Shown here one piece after another: positions 35,521 through 49,200 of a stretch of 64,000 nucleotides of DNA. The stretch is from positions 92,223,432 through 92,287,431 of the forward strand of contig OZ024933.1 in NCBI GenBank assembly GCA_964017235.1, read 5' to 3'. Numbering within the stretch: the stretch's first letter is position 1; each line of letters opens with the position of its first letter. The DNA is from Sabellastarte sp. h YS-2021 (lineage: Eukaryota > Annelida > Polychaeta > Sabellida > Sabellidae). Position numbers and translations under genes: made by a program. Under the pieces are notes generated by a model that worked only from the letters and a program-made list of their open reading frames with translations, was not told the DNA's origin and searched no databases.

Positions 35521-36765
35521 ATATATATGTTACGACCCAAGTGTGAAATTGTCCATTTCGTGATATGGACAAGGAAATTGTCCATTTCATGAAATGGACA
35601 GCCTCACTGTCCATTTCGTGAAATGGACAAATCCATATATATTTGCTATCCATTTCATGAAATGGACAAAGTCATGTACGAAAGTTTAACTTTCATTCAT
35701 GGCCAATCTTTTGGTTTATCACTTTATTCCCCTATAATAATAATGATATGTATATTATATACCTTACATTAAGTTAGTTAATAGTTAAAAAGTTATAAAT
35801 ATTTGAAATATGTAATACAAGTGTCAATTATGTAAAGCATACTTTTCAATGGGGATTATTATTTAAAATTACACTTACACTTTTAAAAAAGTGTATTGGT
35901 ACCTGGTATATTATTTTTTACTGTTTGCTTAAAAGAAATACAATAATAGAGTTTTGTCTCCTTTGTGCACTAATCTTCTTCAAAAGGTTTTCCTTTAATG
36001 ATTAGATTTGAGGAATTGTAGCCCACCCTTTGAAGATTAGATCCAAGGGTTATTAAAAGTAATTGTCAATTTAGAAAGGTTGAAGCTTTCCCAAAGGTTA
36101 CAAAAAGAAGTGGGCTAATTACAATTAAATCCAACTTACTAGTGGTGAGGCTTTCTTTTAATGAGATCTGACGATTGTAGACACACATTTCAGGATTAGA
36201 TCTAAGGGTTAATTCAGTGCTTGTTATAAGTCTTATGATAATGTGGACAAGCAAATAACAACACTGATATCAACATTTGCAATTACTAATGTAAATAAAC
36301 TACCAATGTGGCTTAGTGTTAAATGATCTTAATGTTGTAAAATATATCTTGCAGTTTAGTCTCACCTAGATTCTATCTCAAATTTTTAAATTTTTAATAA
36401 ATGTAAATGCAAATATTAATGAATACTTAACTAATCTTGTAGCTTAATAATATTAGGTTCATGTTAAAATTTATAAGAAAATGGTAAAGGAATTATAATA
36501 ACCTGCACCTCACCAGTAGACTTTAGGTTAAGTATAACCACTGATGTATTCTAATACAATGTTTCAATAAAAAACAACAAGTTTTCTTCACTGTGAATGA
36601 GAGTAAAAATTTCGTACATTTAGTTGTCAATTTCATGAAATGGTCAGTAGATTTTTTGTCCATTTCACGAAATGGACAGTTGAGTTGTCCATTTCATGAA
36701 ATGGACAATTTCCTTGTCCATTTCACGAAATGGACAATTTCACATTTGGGTCATAACATATATAT
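35521..36765. mobile_element. Foldback element with arrays of a 20-bp palindrome in both arms
   Basis: The outer ends ATATATATGTTACGACCCAA (35521) and the complement of the right end ATATATATGTTATGACCCAA (36765) are inverted repeats. The arms extend about 170 bp (35529-35700 and 36590-36757). Each arm holds four copies of GTCCATTTCATGAAATGGAC or its C/G variant, each a perfect or near-perfect palindrome, in the same spacing on both arms. Either ATATATAT is an 8-bp target duplication or it belongs to the TIR; being palindromic it cannot be told apart. The interior is AT-rich, non-coding, and contains a diverged direct repeat (35975-36060 and 36140-36215, both with AGGATTAGATC or GAAGATTAGATC then AAGGGTTA). 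I do not recognise the family. Confidence 0.85.
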
Positions 36766-37254
36766 GCAGTATAAATGCAGTATTTGGGTTAGCACTTTCA
36801 TCACAAACACGGAGTTATCAATGGCTTATTATTACGAGTTATAGTCATGAGTTTGAGTAGTCTGGAGACTTATCCTTTAAATGGATTTGTCTTTTCGCCT
36901 AGGACAAATTACATGTTTTTTTTTTGTTTTCTCAACCATTTTCAATAGGCCGAGCTGTATCTGCCTCCCAAGTTGTAAATAGACTAGCTCTTGTGGCAAG
37001 TTTTGTAAGTGAGACTGAAGTATAAGGTGTGGGCTTCAGAAGTTTTGTTTATCTGATACTTAGCCAGAAAGTTAGGTTTCCCAACAATTATACCATTTTT
37101 CTGGTATTTACTGCAGTAACATACTTGCTATTAAATAAAACAATGAATATATTTATCATTTTATTCATTGAATTTGTCAATAATGTACTCAGTTCACAAA
37201 TATAATCCATATTTTGGATTAAAGTCTGTGCTTTTCTAAGTTTTAATAGCTTTA
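36766..37254. other. 3' flank of the cysteine-rich gene
   Basis: Contains a minus-strand AATAAA at 37160-37165, 90 bp past the stop at 37255, a plausible polyadenylation signal. Nothing else seen. Confidence 0.4.
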
Positions 37255-40200
37255 TTACTTGAATCCCAACCGTGAACATTGCAGACAGCATGCCCTTCTA
37301 GCTCTCCTCCTGCTATCGTTGCCAGGCAGGTTCTTGCGACAAACTTGACGCATTAATCTCTTGCTTTTCTTCCTCAGGTCATGGCAGCTACAGTCATTGC
37401 AGCCACCAAATGTGATTTCCCAACTCAAGTCATCACTGCATTCAGGGTCTGCATAATAGAGTGACATGTTAACTTGAAACTAATTACCTCTACTAAGATA
37501 GTTATGTTTTTAGGTGCACTGGTTTGTTTGTGTGTTTGCCAGGCTGTTTGTCTGGCCTAGTTTTGATAGTACTGATAGACATATCTTTATGAAACTTTTT
37601 ATCTAGGTAAGGCTCAAGGGAGGGGGTAGTTGCTTGCCATTGGTCAGCAGTTTATAGAACACAACCAAGACCAACTGTATGCACTGGTTTCCTCTGCCCA
37701 TAAACGACCTGTCATGATATGATCTATACAATGTGTTGAAAGCGACGTGAAAACCAAAATAAATAAATAAAAATATATATAGCATAGGGTGCTTACCCAC
37801 TCCTTGACAGGACTTGCAGCATGCATTTTTCTTGCCTCCCAGATGTATCTTCTGACAGAACTGGGCATAGTAACGAGCAATCTCTTTACAGTCAGAGATG
37901 TCTTTACTAATTGTGACACCATGTTGGATAATGCTAATGGTGGCCACTCGGCTGGATGAAAGTGAATCACGACACTTGCAATTGTCTAAAACTGAAATAT
38001 AATATAACTTAAAATAATATAAAATTGATAATAACCCTTTAAAACCTATCAAATCTTTTAACATCAACAACATGCTTGATATTAATCCTTACAATGGAGA
38101 AAAATTAAATATAACAGACAAATATTGGAGGAAAATCTAAAGGACAAGAAAATGGGCTTTTAAGTGCATTTCAACAGCTTAGATCACACCAGGACAGACC
38201 TTCAGTAAATAAAACATGGTACCATGAGTTACATTTCAAGTCACGAAATCAGAGGTGAGGGCAAGCTGATTAAAAGCCAACCAATGATAAAACCGGGCCA
38301 CTGTAGACCCCGAAGAGAATTTTAAGTGTAATACCCTAAGTTTAGTTCACATTAGAGTCAAAGTTTATCAGCTCTTGTGTGATTGCTAACAGCAACTCTG
38401 GGAATATTCCTGTTTGTGACATCCAACAAAGGTTTGTGGCTATAGTTTTTTTTTTCAGTGTCATTAGCGCATGAAATACTGTTTGGGAAATTTTATTTGT
38501 GATCACTTTCTGTCGGAAAAGCACAAAGGTAATGAAACTGCTAGTACTCCATAGTAATGCCCCTTGGCCACACCATAGGTCATATATTTTGGCAGTTATA
38601 GACCTTAGAGAAAACACAGAGGCAAAAAACATACCTGTTGTGAAACCCAGTTGTATACCTCTAGCTAAAGTATTGCTACAGAAAAGAATCTTAATTGCTG
38701 AGTACAATGACCAAGGTTTGACATGGGAAAGATCCTTCTGAGATACAGTATGGTTATGCCCCATTTGCACTATAGACACATCCACTCCAACCATTCAAAG
38801 TCAGGTACATGAAATTTTCTCGAAGGCAGAATGTAGAGAGAAATTCAGTGAAATGAAAGGAATTCATAAAATGGTTTCATACAAAGACTGACCCCTACAA
38901 AAAACTTTTTTTTTTGCATTTCCCTTGTGCGGTCTTTGTACACAAGTTTGACTGTAGAAAAATTATAAGACACCCTACAGTTATCCTAATTCCATTTTAA
39001 TTTTTTCAATAGCACTTAATCTCTATAAACTACAGATAAAAGGTACAGTGTATACAGTAACCAGAAAATAGATAACAAGGGACATGGAAGAGGTCAGCGA
39101 CTCAGCAACCACAAAGACATCAGGGAAGAAGAATCTAAGGTGGATAAGTTTGGAAAACAGGTAATATATAAATTTTGATCTGAAGGATATACTGACACAT
39201 GCCAAAACGGTTAAAACCAGCGAGGATGCCTAAAAGCAGCAATTTGATATAAAAGATGACTAAAGGCTTGATCTTCTTGCACAAAAATGATGGCACTTAC
39301 CAGCATCTTTACATGATGCGCAACAATCACTTTTCACTTGCTTTTCTGAACATCTGCAGGGATCAGCCTTCACATATTTAGAACAAGGCACTCGTTTGCC
39401 ATCCACAATCCAGACTTTTAATTTATCTTGGCATTTGACGTCTGCAAAACACAACAAATGAAACATGATACTTAAAAAGGGTGGTTATATTTATTCCATT
39501 GTTTTGCAAGAACAAATATATGTTGACGGTTAAATCAAATAGATAAGTGCTAAAGTTTAAAAGGCAACACAGTTCAAGTTGATTTATTGTACATGCTAAA
39601 GCCAAATATAAAAGAAAAGAAATGACTTCTTATGCAAAAGAAAGATAATATATTGAATCATTAAACCATGACCAATGTTTTGCAAACTGATATGGTAATG
39701 GTTATGAACACTTGCAATGAAAAACAAGGGGAGTAATGCATATGAATGTCCATATTTTCTAATGTAAGTATTCTGGCATTGCTTCAGATGAATGGCTGAC
39801 TATAAATGCTCCTTGGGTTCTTCGAGTTTGGGTAATAATTATAACCATGAGTAACATCTGCCTTGCCAGGGTTATAAAGTTGATACAAGAGCAAGTTATA
39901 AACGTCCTTTACCAAAAAAATAAATTAAATTAAATCAACTAAACTTTTACAGTGTGTTTTAGGTGCACCATGGCCCAGGTGGTTAGCATGTTTGGCATCT
40001 AATCACAGGCTGTCACCGACTGTCAACTCCCATAAGTGGCATTGGTGTGGGACGGAAAACTCTTGACCATAGGTATTGGTTCATGGAATTATTTGCATAA
40101 GCCAAAATGTCACAGTTACAACAACTTATTCTGTGGATACACATTAATAGGCTATACACAACTATAAAACGGACACCTGCACGAATATGCATCTCTGCGC

Positions 40201-43200
40201 ATTTTGTAAGAGTACTTGATAGAGAAACTAATGTATGCTGTTCCAATCTATGAACATGGTTGCGCAACATAATCTCGAAAATAAAGTTGAAAACAAACAA
40301 AATCAGTGAACATTGGATAAAACATCAATAATCATTTTATAATAGAAATAAACTACTTTTGCTTGGACCTTCGGCCCTCGTCCTTTATTTAAGGTTATTT
40401 TTGTGGGGGTGTATGACCTTAAAGTTATACACATCTCATTGCTCCAGTTATTTATTAAAGTAGTTTCTTGTTCGTGGCCAGCTATGGTGATTGGCTGACC
40501 CTTGACCTAGGTCTAAAAATTTTCCCGCTGAATGTGTATAAGCTTCACTTTCAAGTTGAAGTCAAAGAGGGCAGTCGCCATTTTTAATAAGTGAAGCAAA
40601 ACAAAAAATTGCTTTTATTTTATCCTTACATGGTTTTATACGTTATATTTATATAATTCACTGTGCTGGCTTGTGTTACCACTGCATCTAAATGTTACGG
40701 GACAGCCACTGGTAGTATCTTACTTTCAAGGTGAGTTGGCGGGTATTTTATACTTAATTATTACTTTGCAGTAATTTTTATCATATTTTATCCTGTAAAT
40801 ATATACATATCCCGCTAGCTCTACCTTGTTATAACAAATTTCAGTAATTTAAAACTGTCAAATCAACTTGTCGTGTCCCATAAACTAATCAAGTGACTAG
40901 CGTCACAATGCCAAGAAACTTCAATTGTTCTGGCTGTGGTGGTCAACACAAGCGACCAGTAGGTGTGAAGTGTCAGTTGAAAAACAATGTAGATTCTGAT
41001 GTCAATGCTTCGGATATCAATACTGAGGTCAATACTTCTGATACTGTAAACCATGACATTTTACATGCCCTCACTAGTGTTAGTTCTAGGTTAACGGCCA
41101 TAGAACAACGCATCCAGAAGACTGAGGATCAACTCCAGAAGGGGGCTGCATCATCTTCTGACGGTGTGACTTCCCCAGCTTTCACTGTGGCGTCACACAG
41201 ATCCAGAGTGATGGACAGTGACGATGAGGACGATGTCCTCACCCCCACCACTGCCTTCCTAAAGTCTTCCAGAGGTATTCAGAATGCTGTGGATAAGCGA
41301 CTTCAGGAACTGGCCTCCCTTAATGAGCAAGGTATGTTCAAATCCCAGAGAGGTGGTCATGAACAAGTTACAGTAAAACACAAAGTACCTTGGCCACAGA
41401 ACCACATACTAGCAGGCACTTCCAAAAGTCGTGTAACGTATGATAGTCTAAGTACCTTTCAGTGGGTATCTGGTTTTTGCTCTATAATAAAAGATGAAAA
41501 TAACATGTCCACCAAAAATGCTATGTTAGAGTACATGTCGGAATTGATGGAGGACGCCCAGGATTTTGGGTGGGCCTCCGCCAAGGGTGCCCATGCCGTC
41601 CTCCTCTGCAGAATGGAGGAGGGCAAGGTGAATTGGGCCAAGACCGAAAAAATTGACCGAATCAGGAGAGCACATGCTCAGAAAGTAGTAAACAATCCCT
41701 CCAAAAAATCAACTCCTGAACTCTCAGGGGTTCCCTGTAAATTTTTCCAAAGCCAAAAATGTCCACACAAAGGAGATCACCGTACGGCTGGTCAGTTATA
41801 CAAGCACATATGTAGTTTTTGCAATACACTTGGCAAGCGTTTTCCCCATGCTCTTAAAGATTGCAGAAACTCCAAAAAATCCACTGTAGATTCAAAAAAC
41901 GAATACAAAGTACACAGGTCAAACGTCAGAATCATAGTCGAGTCACTAATGGTCGGAACAGAAAAACAAGAGTTATTAGTAGTAATACTTGGGTCACTAG
42001 TGAGAGTTGTAACTGGAGGTCAGACTATCACAGATTCAAAGGTTATACATTTGCACAGGCTCTTAAAGGTAAGCTGAAGCCCTTACAAGCTGTAACAAAA
42101 AATTCAGGTCAAATACCTACCTTCAGTTCTCAATCTGTGAGTAGTACTCAACAACCAAGTACAACTATCAAAGTGAGGTGTACCTCCAACCCCCAGCCTC
42201 ATGTCAAGAAGGCCAGCCACCTCCATACCAGAGGCAAGGTAAGTCACATCAATAAAGCAAGTCAACTGGCCATAACCAACAGGTATGCACCACTACAAGA
42301 AAGCGACGGCGTCGTTCTGCTTCAACCTCCAAATGACGTTGCGTGTGTAAATCCTGACCTTGACCCCTTGGGTACTGACAGCCTTGTTACCAAGTCTGTT
42401 GAGTCACATATGTCTAAAGGTCTCACTGACCCAAAATATGACGCTCCCATGGACAGCACTGTAAACAGCCAAGCAAGGGTAAAATCCCACAATCATGTAG
42501 TCAGTCGTAACCCTATGGAGGTAGAAATACAGACCAATAGCAAATATGATCTACCATTGCGTTTCAAAGATAGAAAACTTGACTATGCAAACCTTATGGT
42601 CTCTTGCCCCACCCTCCAACTCTGGGATAACCAAAATGCATTTAAATTTGGCTTTATCCCCATGGGGGACTTAGACCTTCCCTCAGTATCTAGACCTTCA
42701 GATGTCCAGGCTGGTCCCCTAACCCTTCACACAATGATAAAAGATTCTGGTCAATACAATTTCAAAGGCTGTCAAATCAATGTCAAGTCCCAATTGAATC
42801 CAGACGTGTGGGATGAGTTACTAGTAGGTTACTGGGATGTCCAGCTCCCCCTCCTTGTTAGGTTTGGGTTTCCCCTGGATTTTGACAGAAATTCCAGCCT
42901 GGAAAGTCACCCAGAAAATCACACTTTGGCCAAAAATTTCCCTGACCATGTTCATGCCTATCTCAGAGAGGAAATAAGCTATAAAGCTATACTAGGACCA
43001 TTTGATAAACCCCCTTTGGAAGGACTCCATACCTCCCCCTTCATGACTAGGGAAAAATCAAATTCTACCAATAGAAGGGTCATCATTGACCTCAGTTTTC
43101 CACATGGTAGGTCAGTAAATGCAGGTAGTGCAAGGGATGTCTATCTAGGAACCCCTTTTGCCCTCAAACTCCCAACAATTGACCATATCACCAAGCATAT

Positions 43201-46200
43201 CAAGTCATTGGGTAGAGGATGCATGATTTACAAGATTGACATCAAACGCGCCTTCAGACATGTAAAGCTTGACCCCAAGGACTATGACCTCTTGGGCTTG
43301 CGTCAAGATAACTGGTTCCTGGACACCTGTTTGCCGTTCGGATTTCGGCACGGGAGTGCGTTGTTTCAGCCCCTAAGTGACGCTGTGCGTCATATGATGC
43401 GTCAACGCGGTCATGACGTCATAAATTATATTGATGATATCCTTGGTATTGACCTTCCAAGCCGCGTTGACACCTCATTTGACGCCCTTAGCTCCCTTCT
43501 TGAACGCCTGGGCTTTGAGGTTTCACAGAACAAGCTTATCAAACCCTCCACATGTGTCAACTGTCTTGGCATCTTGGTTAACACACAAGACTTCACATTG
43601 TCAGTTCCTCCTGAAAAAATGCAGGAAATACTTCAAATGTGCCAAGCTTGGCATGGCAAAAGCCATTGCACCAAGCGTCAGCTTCAGTCCCTATTGGGCA
43701 GTCTTCTGTTTATCAGTAAATGCGTTCGCAGTGCCAGGTTCTTCTTAAATCGCCTATTGCAGGTCTTACGCAGTATGCATGATAGAAAACAAGTCCCTCT
43801 GTCACCTGAAGCTCGCAGAGACATCAATTGGTTTCAAAAATTTTTGCCCACTTTTAATGGCATCACAATTTTTGACTATAGGCCCATTGACCATGAAATT
43901 GAACTGGATGCGTGCTTGTGATAATGAGGCAGTGGTTCATGTCCTAAACTCAGGCAGGACCAGGGACCTCACCTTAGCTGCTATAGCTAGGAATATCCAG
44001 CTCCAGATAGCAACCTGTGAGTTGTTTTCTGTTTTCAAAAGGCCATGATACTCCATCGACCATTCAAACCCTCCCTCAAATCTGTCATAGACATTGACAC
44101 CCTTCACTTAATTGTCAGATTATGTGACTCCACCTACATGGGTCAAGTTTTCAAAGCTGCCTATACCCTGGCCTTTTTCTCATTTCTAAGACTTTCTAAC
44201 TTGGTTCCACATACCACCAAACAGTTCTCTCCTTTATATCACTTGGCCAGGGGTGACATTATCTTCGCCCCCCCCTGGTATTCAACTGATCATTAAATGG
44301 TCCAAAACTCTTCAGGATAGAAAATCTGTCAAAATTCTAAAAATCCCATCTTTGGGTTCTAATCCCATCTGCCCAGTAGCTGCCATCAAAAATCTCTTAC
44401 AAATTACTCCAGGGTCCACCAACTCTCCCTTGTTTCAATACAAAACCCACACCAAGTGGCTTCCCATGACAGATAACCAAGTTAGGCGCCATTTCCAAAC
44501 TGTCCTTCAAAGGTTACAATTGCAAAACACTAACTTAACATTTCACGCCTTCCGGCGTTCAGGTGCCTCCTTCGCTTTCAATTCTAATGTTAGCCTCCAG
44601 GACATCCAGAGCCATGGCACCTGGACGTCGGAATGCGTTTGGAAGTACATTACTGTAGATCATAATGCCTCAGACCAGGTAGCCAAAAATTTCCAACACC
44701 ACCTCTACCTTCCACCTACTCACTAGTCGGGGTTTGGGGCTCTCATCTGTAAATCCAAAAAATTTGTTTCATTTTCTTCACCTCTTTTCATTTGGACCTG
44801 AAATACATACCTTTTAACTTTCAAATACAAAATTGTAACTAAATTCCAATGGTATTTTACAATATCACATCTTTAAGGCTACCTTAAATCTGCTATAACT
44901 GTTCAAATCTCAACTGCTTACAGTAAATTGACCTTGACCTTAATTCTGTGTATTTATAAATTATAAGGTTAAGGCTACCTTAACCTTGATATAAATCTTC
45001 ACTTTGACTGTGTCATCAGGTTTAGGTTGACCTTAACGCTGTTTGGGCCTGCAGCTAAGGCCACCCCAAGAAATTGGGTATTTATGTCGATTTGAATCAT
45101 ATATCTTCCATAAGGTGGCCTTAAGCCTCCAATACCTTCACTTGTAAATCATAGTATTAGAAGTTTCTTTGCTATCCATTAACATTTCATGTAAAGTCAC
45201 AGTTAATGGATATTATTTCTATGTAATGTCCTGGTAAATTATCAATATTTCAAGTTTCATTAGTATCCAATAACCCATCATGTAAAGCTAGGGTTAATGG
45301 AAATTATTTCTGTGTAATATATATATGCTTATTGAAACGTGTAAATGTACATAAAAGTTAGAATCTTAGTTGTTGTGTATAATAAAATATTATATTCCCC
45401 AATGGGGTTTTTCTATGACTTCAATTCAAACTGGAGGCAATGTTATTGAATCGCCAATAAAGTCTGCGCATGTGTAGTTTATTTCTACATCAAAGTGAAA
45501 AGAGAAGCATTCAGTATGTGGGTATCATGCCACCTTTGAGCAATGAAAGTATTGACAGAGAACATGAAATAAAATTTACTGAAGCCTATAAGGGTCATAT
45601 GTGTGAAGTTAAAATAATTTCATAAGTCATAAATACAATATACTATCTCTGAATTACGACATAATGCCTTATAATTATAAAATATGCTTTCTGGCAATTA
45701 CATGTGTTATCTCATTATTATAAGATAATACCTTGTAATTACAAGATAATATATTGTAATTACAACATAGTGCATGTCGAGATATCTCATGTTTACAACA
45801 AAGTGTAAGTCAGAATTACAAGATACCAGTTGTTTCACCTGTATATGGTTTCCTTGTTACCTCCCAATACATTTTATGCTGTAAATGCAACATATAAGGA
45901 GATAATAAAGATTCCTGAATAGTTTGAGCTTTCTGGTTACTACTTCTTATAAAAACATTGATCATGTGACCTCTTTAATGTAAAAGATAGGGAAAAAACA
46001 CGAGGAATCATTTATCCATTGATAAGCTAAATAATACCGAAACAGAAAACGCCCTTTCCAAGGGACACTTAATTACAAAATGGTATCTTGTGATTACAGG
46101 GTACACTATCCCATCATTACCACACAGTGTATGTCATAATTATGAGATAGTATATTATAACTGGGACTTATGACACTATTTTACTCCACTCATATGACCC

Positions 46201-49200
46201 TTGTAGGCTTCTGTTTATGATCTATAAAGTTAATTTTTGTTGTGTGGCTTATAAGGCAGACAGAAACCTATTTACTCTAACTCTGTAATGTTTTAACTTG
46301 CTCCAAAAATATTGACATTTTTGACACTCAAATGGTAATCTTGGAGAAACTTAAATATTTTCATTTCTTGCAGAATGAGAACTTGCATTTCCTTGTCAGT
46401 TCAATTGTGTATTGAAGCAGGCAGTTCCAACATCGTAAAATTATACATTACAGTAAAAAGTACTACTTCTCAGTTATAAATCAGAACAATTTGATCATGA
46501 ACTGCTTTTGCTCTTTTTACGATTTGACTTTGATTTAACATCAGGTTATATCACAACAGGTAGTTTTAGGGCAGAGAAAACCAGTCCATACTAGTTGGTT
46601 AAGATTATTTTCTGCTAACTGCTGGCCATTGGTAAGCAACTGTCAATATTCATGCATAGGGTCGGGTCAGGGGTTCGAACAACCAACTTCACAGATTGGT
46701 AGTGAATGTTTTATCAAGAATACCAATAAGCCCCTAATATATTAATGTGTAATTGAATGTAAATTTCTTTCTAGAATTGCTGCTTTATTTATTTGGGCTT
46801 TTACGTCGCTTTCAACACTGTACAGGTCATATTACAACGGGTAATTGGAAGGGCAGAGGAAACCAGTACATACAGTTAGTCAAGGTTCTGTACTATAAAC
46901 TGCTGACCAATGGCAAGCAACTACCAGCTTTCCCACTTGAGGCTGTGCCAGGAACCGAACCCAGGCCTCAGAAGTGGAAACCGAGAGTGTCACTACTCTG
47001 CCACCATGGCCCTTACGAATTGGTGATTTAAGGTATTTGTCAAGTTACTACTGTGAGCAGTGTAGTATCATGAGCTAACACATATATTGATACTATTTTG
47101 TGTTTCATCACTTCAGATAATTTGTAAATGTTGTTTCTTCTGTTTGTTGGATATCTAATCAATTTATAGTTTATCAATATTTACCTGAAACAAGGGCGTG
47201 TTCTGGAGCTGTATTGAATGTGCTGAATATTGCATAGTGTTTTGTTTAATCTGGGCAGTTATAAAGCAAAGAACAACTCACCTTCTAAAGTCTTACAAGC
47301 TCTGCAGCACCTTCCTCCATTCTTGCCTTCTGTTTCGCAGAGTCCAGGATATTTGTCCACCATTTTGTCACATGACTTAACCTTATCATTGCCAACTTCT
47401 AACACAAACCATGGGGTGACTTTGTCCAGGCACTTTGGATCTGAAATGATTTACATACTGCAATGCAAATGCAAGGTTATAGAATTGAAATATATGAGAA
47501 AAATCACCAAAGGTTTTTTCCATTGTGTTGTTTTAGCTAAATTTAGAAACTAAAAGCATCCAACTGTTCCCAGTCTGCATCCTAAAATGTAAGGGTTTAC
47601 TAACTTAACATATACATTGCCTTATAGGCAATGTTAAGGGGCCATGGTGGTGCAGTGGTAACACACTCGCCTCTCACTTCTGAGGTCTGCGGTTAAAACG
47701 CCGGAGCCTGTGTGGGAAAGTTGGTAGTTGCTAACCGATGGTCGGCAGTTTACATTACAGAACCTTGACCAACTGTATGTACTGGCTGGTTTTTTCTTCC
47801 TATAAAACTACCATTGTGATATGACCTGGAAAATGTTGAAAGCAACGTTAAACCCAAATAAATAGATAAACAAAAGCAACATTTAACCCAATTAAATCAA
47901 ATGAAAAAAGGACAAATAAAAAACAACTAAATAATTATTCTGAAGAAACATAGCTGTCTAATATGACATAAAGTACGTTATTTAGATCACATAAATGGAA
48001 GCACTATTTTGCATAGTCACGTGACTCACTTCCACAGCTTTTACAGCACCGTCCTCCATTGCCACCAATGAGATCAAACTCGCACAGAGACGGCCATTTC
48101 TTCATGATCTCTGCACAGGATTCTGCTTGGTCAATTGTGTTACCCTCATCATCATTCACATTGATATACCGTTCCTTTGTTACAGAGTCTTCACAGGCAC
48201 CTGTTAGTAATAACATATTAGCAGCCTCCTCATAATGCAATTGCAAACTATTGATCAGAAATCCCATTATAACCCTGTTAATAAATACTTTTGTTAACTT
48301 CAGGGAAAATAACCACATTTACTAAGGGGTGACAGAATGGGCATACTCTCAAGGATAATCACTTGAGCTAACTTCTGAAGTAAATTTATTTTGATTACAG
48401 GATCAGCTTCAGAATTTCCACAGCTGTAATGTATTGACAACAGCTAATTTATGACAGGACACAAATATCTCTATAAACATTATTTCTGCTTTGAGACACA
48501 ATTTGGGCTAAGTATTGGATTAAGATCAGTGTCTTAAACCTTTGTTTGGTCTACAAACTTTTTTTGTTAGTCTTGTTTTTATAACTAATTATCAAAGTCA
48601 ACGAATACCAGATGCAGTAAACAGATCAAAAAGTTTCTTGGATGTCCCTAGATTTATTTCTACGGATAATGCATGATGTACCAACACTGATGCAAAATTT
48701 AAAAAAAAAATAGAATATTTATATTGTATTGTTTACACTCAGTGCAACGTCTCATTCACTAGAGAATTCAAAGCACTATTTGACCCTTCCTAATTGCACA
48801 AGTACATTCTAAGCTCTCCAATGACTGATATTTTCGTAACTGTAAATCAGAGAGTCAGGGATGACCATTTATATCCCTGGGGTTTTTTAAGAGTGTCACT
48901 GGGGATAGGAGCCAAGGATAGATGACTATAATTTTAAGTGGTCATCAAAGTCAGGTACTGATTGTACCTGTGAGGTTCTGAGTGTTACTACTGTTAGCAG
49001 GTTTGGCATTTAATCCCATGCTGTCACCTCTGTGTGCTGGTTTTACTCCCAAAAGTGACAATGCTGAGGACCTGTTATTTGACCTTTGGTCTTTACCTGT
49101 TATTAAGTTGGAATTAGTATGATATATCTGATACCTTGCTACTCCATGATGTAAAAGCTGATATGAGATCATTTTGTATATAGAAGAGCTCTCCGTTTAA

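Larger units (their letters stand above)
40343..45487 (+). mobile_element. Tyrosine-recombinase retrotransposon (DIRS/Ngaro-like), defective
   Basis: Gene order is gag, reverse transcriptase/RNase H, tyrosine recombinase, with no integrase. The order without a methyltransferase resembles Ngaro-type elements. A 14-bp sequence TAGAAATAAACTAC at 40343-40356 recurs inverted at 45474-45487 and may be the terminal repeat, giving about 5.15 kb. A polyadenylation signal lies at 45456-45461. The element is antisense inside the largest intron of the cysteine-rich gene. It carries an RNase H deletion and a recombinase frameshift, so this copy cannot be autonomous. The boundaries are tentative. Confidence 0.85.

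Noticed and set aside
35540-35670. Regularly spaced short palindromic repeats resembling a CRISPR array
   Set aside because: Eukaryotic context, spacers of 6-30 bp with irregular length, and the same array occurs inverted at 36600-36740 as part of transposon-like arms.
38342-38794. 150-codon minus-strand ORF inside an intron of the cysteine-rich gene
   Set aside because: It has an ATG but no recognised motif, no splice-phase link to neighbouring exons, and competing open frames on the other strand.
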